Positions 4,045 to 6,539 of a DNA stretch of 6,539 nucleotides are shown here, piece by piece (positions within the stretch are counted from its first letter, which is position 1; each line of letters opens with the position of its first letter). Both the position numbers and the translations under genes were made by a program. Under the pieces are notes generated by a model. That model did not search any database. It was not told the origin of the DNA and worked only from the letters and a program-made list of their open reading frames with translations. The stretch covers positions 1 to 6,539 of the forward strand of contig DATFFO010000132.1 in NCBI GenBank assembly GCA_035250025.1, given 5' to 3'. This DNA is from DATFFO01 sp035250025 (GTDB taxonomy: Bacteria > Actinomycetota > Acidimicrobiia > Spongiisociales > ZC4RG35).

Positions 4045-6539
4045 TTCTCGCGGACACCGCCTCCGGCCCGGGCAACCGGCGATCGTCGCCGGGGCCTGAC
4101 CTATCTCTTTGTCGGGATCGTGGTGGTCTACCTGGTGCTGACGGCGCTGGGAACACTCTGGACAGACTTCCTGTGGTTCCAGTCCGTCGGCTACAGCGGC
4201 GTCTGGCAGAGGCGCTGGCTGGTCGGGATCGGGCTGGCAGTACTGGGGATCATCGTCACCTTCCTCGTCCTGTGGCTGACGCTGGTGATCGCCGATCGTC
4301 TCGGCCCCCGGTACTTCCCGGTCGACACGACGGAAGAAGAGGAGTTGGTCGTCCGCTTCCGGCACTGGGTGGAAGGCAGGGTCAGGTTGGTCCGACTCCT
4401 GGTGGCGGGTGGCCTGGCGCTCTTCATCGGGACGGGCCTGGCCACGTGGCGCGACGACGTCCTGCTCTTCGTCGGACGCCAGAGCTTCGACATGGCTGAC
4501 CCGATCTTCGGCATCGACGTCGGGTTCTACGTCTTCCAGTTCCCCCTGGTGGCGTCGGCGCTCGGCTGGCTCTTCAACCTGATCGCCGCCGCGACCGTCC
4601 TCGCCGCCGTCGCTCACTATCTCAACGGCGGCATCCGGATCCAGCGGGGCTCGTTCCCGACGTTTACCCGCGGCGCCAAGATGCACCTCTCGATCCTCCT
4701 CGCAATCCTGGCGCTGATCCGCGCCGGCATCTATCGCATGGACGCCCTGGGCCTGCTCTTCTCCGACCGACAGTCGAACTTCTTCGGTCCGGGTTACACC
4801 GACATCACCGCCCGCCTCCCGGCCCTGCGGCTCTTGATGGCCATCGCCGTTGTCGCAGCCATCGTGTTCGTCGTGAACATCTGGCGGCGGGGGTGGACCC
4901 TCGTCGTGGTCTCGGTAGGGGCGTGGGTGCTGGTCTCGGCGGCGGCGCTGCTGGTCTATCCGGCGATAGTCGAGCGACTCCAGGTTCAGCCCCAACCCTT
5001 CGCCCGCGAGGCCGAGTACATCGGCCACAGCATCGAGTTCACCAGGGCCGCCTATGGCCTCGACGATGTCGAAGTGCGCGAGTTCCCCGCCTCCAGGTCC
5101 CTCGACGCCGCCGACATCGAGGCCAACCGGCCCACCATCGACAACCTCCGTCTCTGGGACACGTCTGTCCTGCCCCGGACCTACCAGAACCTCCAGGAGA
5201 TACGGCCCTACTACGGGCTGGAGCGGGTCGACACCGACCGATATGTTCTCGGCGGGACCCCGACCCAGACGATGATCGCGGTCCGCGAGCTCGACGAAGG
5301 CAATCTGCCTCGCAGCGATTGGCAGAACACGCGGCTCGCCTACACCCACGGCATCGGCGCCGTGGTGAGCCAGGCCAATCGGGTCGAGTCCGACGGCCAG
5401 CCCCAATTCCTGCTCTCCGACCTTCCCCCGGTCTCCACCGACCCCGCCCTGGAGCTCGATCAGTTCCGGGTGTATTTCGGCGAGTCGTACGAGCCCGGCC
5501 GACCGGTGATCGTCCGCACCGGGTCGGGGCCTCAAGAGGTCGACCTGCCTGTTGGGGGAGAGGGCATCCAGCCCAACCAATACGGGGGCGGGGCGGGTGT
5601 CGAGTTGAGCAATCTGTGGCGACGCATCGCTTTCGCCTTCCGCTACCGCGACCTCAACCTGCTCATCTCGGGGCAGATCCGCCCGGACAGCCGGGTGCTC
5701 GTCCAGCGGAACATCAGAGCGGTGGTCGACGACCTCGCCCCGTTCCTCGAGGTCGACTCGGATCCCTACCCGGTCGTGACCGACGGCCGGTTGGTGTGGG
5801 TGGTGGACCTCTACACGTCGAGCGGTCACTTTCCGTATTCACAGCCGATCACCGCCGCGGCCCGAGAGCGCCTGTCGGTGATGACCGAGCTGCGTCCCGG
5901 TCTCAATTATCTGGCCAGCTCCGTCAAGGCGACTGTGGACGCCTACGACGGCACCGTCGACTTCTACGTGGTCGACGAGAACGACCCGGTGGTCCGGGCC
6001 TGGCGCCAGGTGTACCCAGGCCTGTTCAAGGACGGATCCGAGATGCCGGCGGAACTGGTGGATCACCTTCGATATCCGCAGGACATGTACCGGATCCAGG
6101 GTGAGATGTACTTGGAGTACCACGTCGACGAGCCATCAGAGTTCTTCTCGGGGAACGACCGGTGGTCGATTCCTGTCGACCCGGCCACCATCCAGCGCGG
6201 CCTGCTGCTCTCGTCCGACCTGCTCATCGGGGACCGGCTCTCGCCGACCTCACCGACGGAACATCAGCATCTGGCGGAGATGCTGCCCTACTACCTCCTC
6301 ACCCGCCTGCCCGGTGAGGAGGAGATGTCGTATGTGCTCCTTCAGCCGTTCAACCCCCGGGACAAGCCCAACATGTCCTCGTTCCTGGTCGCCGACGCCC
6401 CGTCCACTGACCAACCCGGTCGTCTCATCGACTTCCGCATGCCCCAGGGGATCCTGGTGGGTGGCACGGGCCAGATCGGCGACCGCATCCAGCAGGACGA
6501 CGAGATCGCCGAGCAGTTCACGCTGTGGAGCCAGCAAGG
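4042..6539 (+). CDS. UPF0182 family membrane protein (3' end outside window)
   Basis: About 832 codons are present; the family is usually 900-1000 residues, so most of the gene is here. Seven hydrophobic segments lie at about 19-40, 60-84, 116-137, 167-193, 214-231, 261-282 and 285-306, followed by a large domain that is probably outside the membrane. UPF0182 landmarks visible are W-F-x-S-V-G-Y (45-51), E-Y-I-x-x-x-I-x-x-T-R-x-A-Y-G-L (about 322-337), N-L-R-L-W-D (368-373), L-Q-E-I-R-P-Y-Y (about 384-393), Y-T-H-G (434-437), P-Y-Y-L-L then V-L-L-Q-P-F-x-P-R (about 749-773), and the I-x-x-D-x-E-I-x-x-Q-F-T-L-W block at the edge. The ATG at 4042 is the only usable start after an in-frame TAG at 4003. 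The molecular function of the family is unknown. Mycobacterial Rv3193c is a homologue and lies beside the YlbL-like Rv3194c, matching this neighbourhood apart from the intervening DivIVA-type gene. Confidence 0.92.
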   Translation, partial: MFSRTPPPARATGDRRRGLTYLFVGIVVVYLVLTALGTLWTDFLWFQSVGYSGVWQRRWLVGIGLAVLGIIVTFLVLWLTLVIADRLGPRYFPVDTTEEEELVVRFRHWVEGRVRLVRLLVAGGLALFIGTGLATWRDDVLLFVGRQSFDMADPIFGIDVGFYVFQFPLVASALGWLFNLIAAATVLAAVAHYLNGGIRIQRGSFPTFTRGAKMHLSILLAILALIRAGIYRMDALGLLFSDRQSNFFGPGYTDITARLPALRLLMAIAVVAAIVFVVNIWRRGWTLVVVSVGAWVLVSAAALLVYPAIVERLQVQPQPFAREAEYIGHSIEFTRAAYGLDDVEVREFPASRSLDAADIEANRPTIDNLRLWDTSVLPRTYQNLQEIRPYYGLERVDTDRYVLGGTPTQTMIAVRELDEGNLPRSDWQNTRLAYTHGIGAVVSQANRVESDGQPQFLLSDLPPVSTDPALELDQFRVYFGESYEPGRPVIVRTGSGPQEVDLPVGGEGIQPNQYGGGAGVELSNLWRRIAFAFRYRDLNLLISGQIRPDSRVLVQRNIRAVVDDLAPFLEVDSDPYPVVTDGRLVWVVDLYTSSGHFPYSQPITAAARERLSVMTELRPGLNYLASSVKATVDAYDGTVDFYVVDENDPVVRAWRQVYPGLFKDGSEMPAELVDHLRYPQDMYRIQGEMYLEYHVDEPSEFFSGNDRWSIPVDPATIQRGLLLSSDLLIGDRLSPTSPTEHQHLAEMLPYYLLTRLPGEEEMSYVLLQPFNPRDKPNMSSFLVADAPSTDQPGRLIDFRMPQGILVGGTGQIGDRIQQDDEIAEQFTLWSQQ

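Noticed and set aside
4027..5829. Long open frame on the minus strand opposite the UPF0182 gene (600 codons)
   Set aside because: It is antisense to a clear family member. Its translation is rich in His, Asp, Arg and Gly with no recognisable domain, as expected for a shadow frame in high-GC DNA.
4893..6104. Open frame on the plus strand in another phase inside the UPF0182 gene (403 codons)
   Set aside because: Arg/Pro/Gly-rich translation with no motifs; the UPF0182 frame explains the region.
1..6539. CRISPR array, tRNA, rRNA or insertion sequence
   Set aside because: No regularly spaced repeats, no cloverleaf or rRNA-like stretch, and no transposase or terminal repeats of IS type were seen.

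Overview
The window is high-GC DNA, strongly G/C at third codon positions, with GTG/ATG starts and weak or absent Shine-Dalgarno sites. The gene families (a YlbL-type PDZ/S16 protease, a UPF0182 membrane protein, a DivIVA-type coiled-coil protein, a class III cyclase) point to an actinomycetote. It is probably not a Streptomyces or Mycobacterium; a deeper lineage such as Acidimicrobiia fits, but this is inferred from protein style, not from a marker gene.

Layout: positions 1-273 are the 3' end of a class III nucleotide cyclase on the + strand. A 63-nt convergent gap follows, holding a long inverted repeat (289-329). bioY, the biotin-specific S component of an ECF transporter, lies on the - strand (337-909). 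A short divergent region (910-988) leads into three + strand genes. These are a membrane-anchored PDZ/Lon-like protease of the YlbL/DdcP family (989-1981), a 606-residue DivIVA-domain protein (2043-3863), and a UPF0182 membrane protein running off the right edge (from 4042). No gene-free stretch exceeds 300 bases. The longest, 3864-4041, is packed with hairpins and G-runs.

How the genes may work together: YlbL-like and UPF0182 genes are also adjacent in mycobacteria (Rv3194c/Rv3193c), so the outer pair looks like conserved synteny. Between them here sits a DivIVA-type protein. YlbL/DdcP of Bacillus is known for removing a division inhibitor after DNA damage, so a shared role at the envelope or division site is a reasonable but unproven idea.

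The most unusual object is the DivIVA-type protein. After its polar-scaffold N-terminus, coiled coil and very acidic linker, its C-terminus carries a Cys/His pattern (C577-x2-C580 ... PP-x-H594-x2-C597-x-C599). A helix and a W-x-W-V-T segment precede it, and together they closely resemble the C-terminal end of phage MuF/SPP1-gp7-type minor head proteins. No other phage-like gene is visible. Other notable signals are a possible G-quadruplex/hairpin switch upstream of the UPF0182 gene and TANNNT boxes 8-10 nt before three start codons, suggesting leaderless or near-leaderless transcription.
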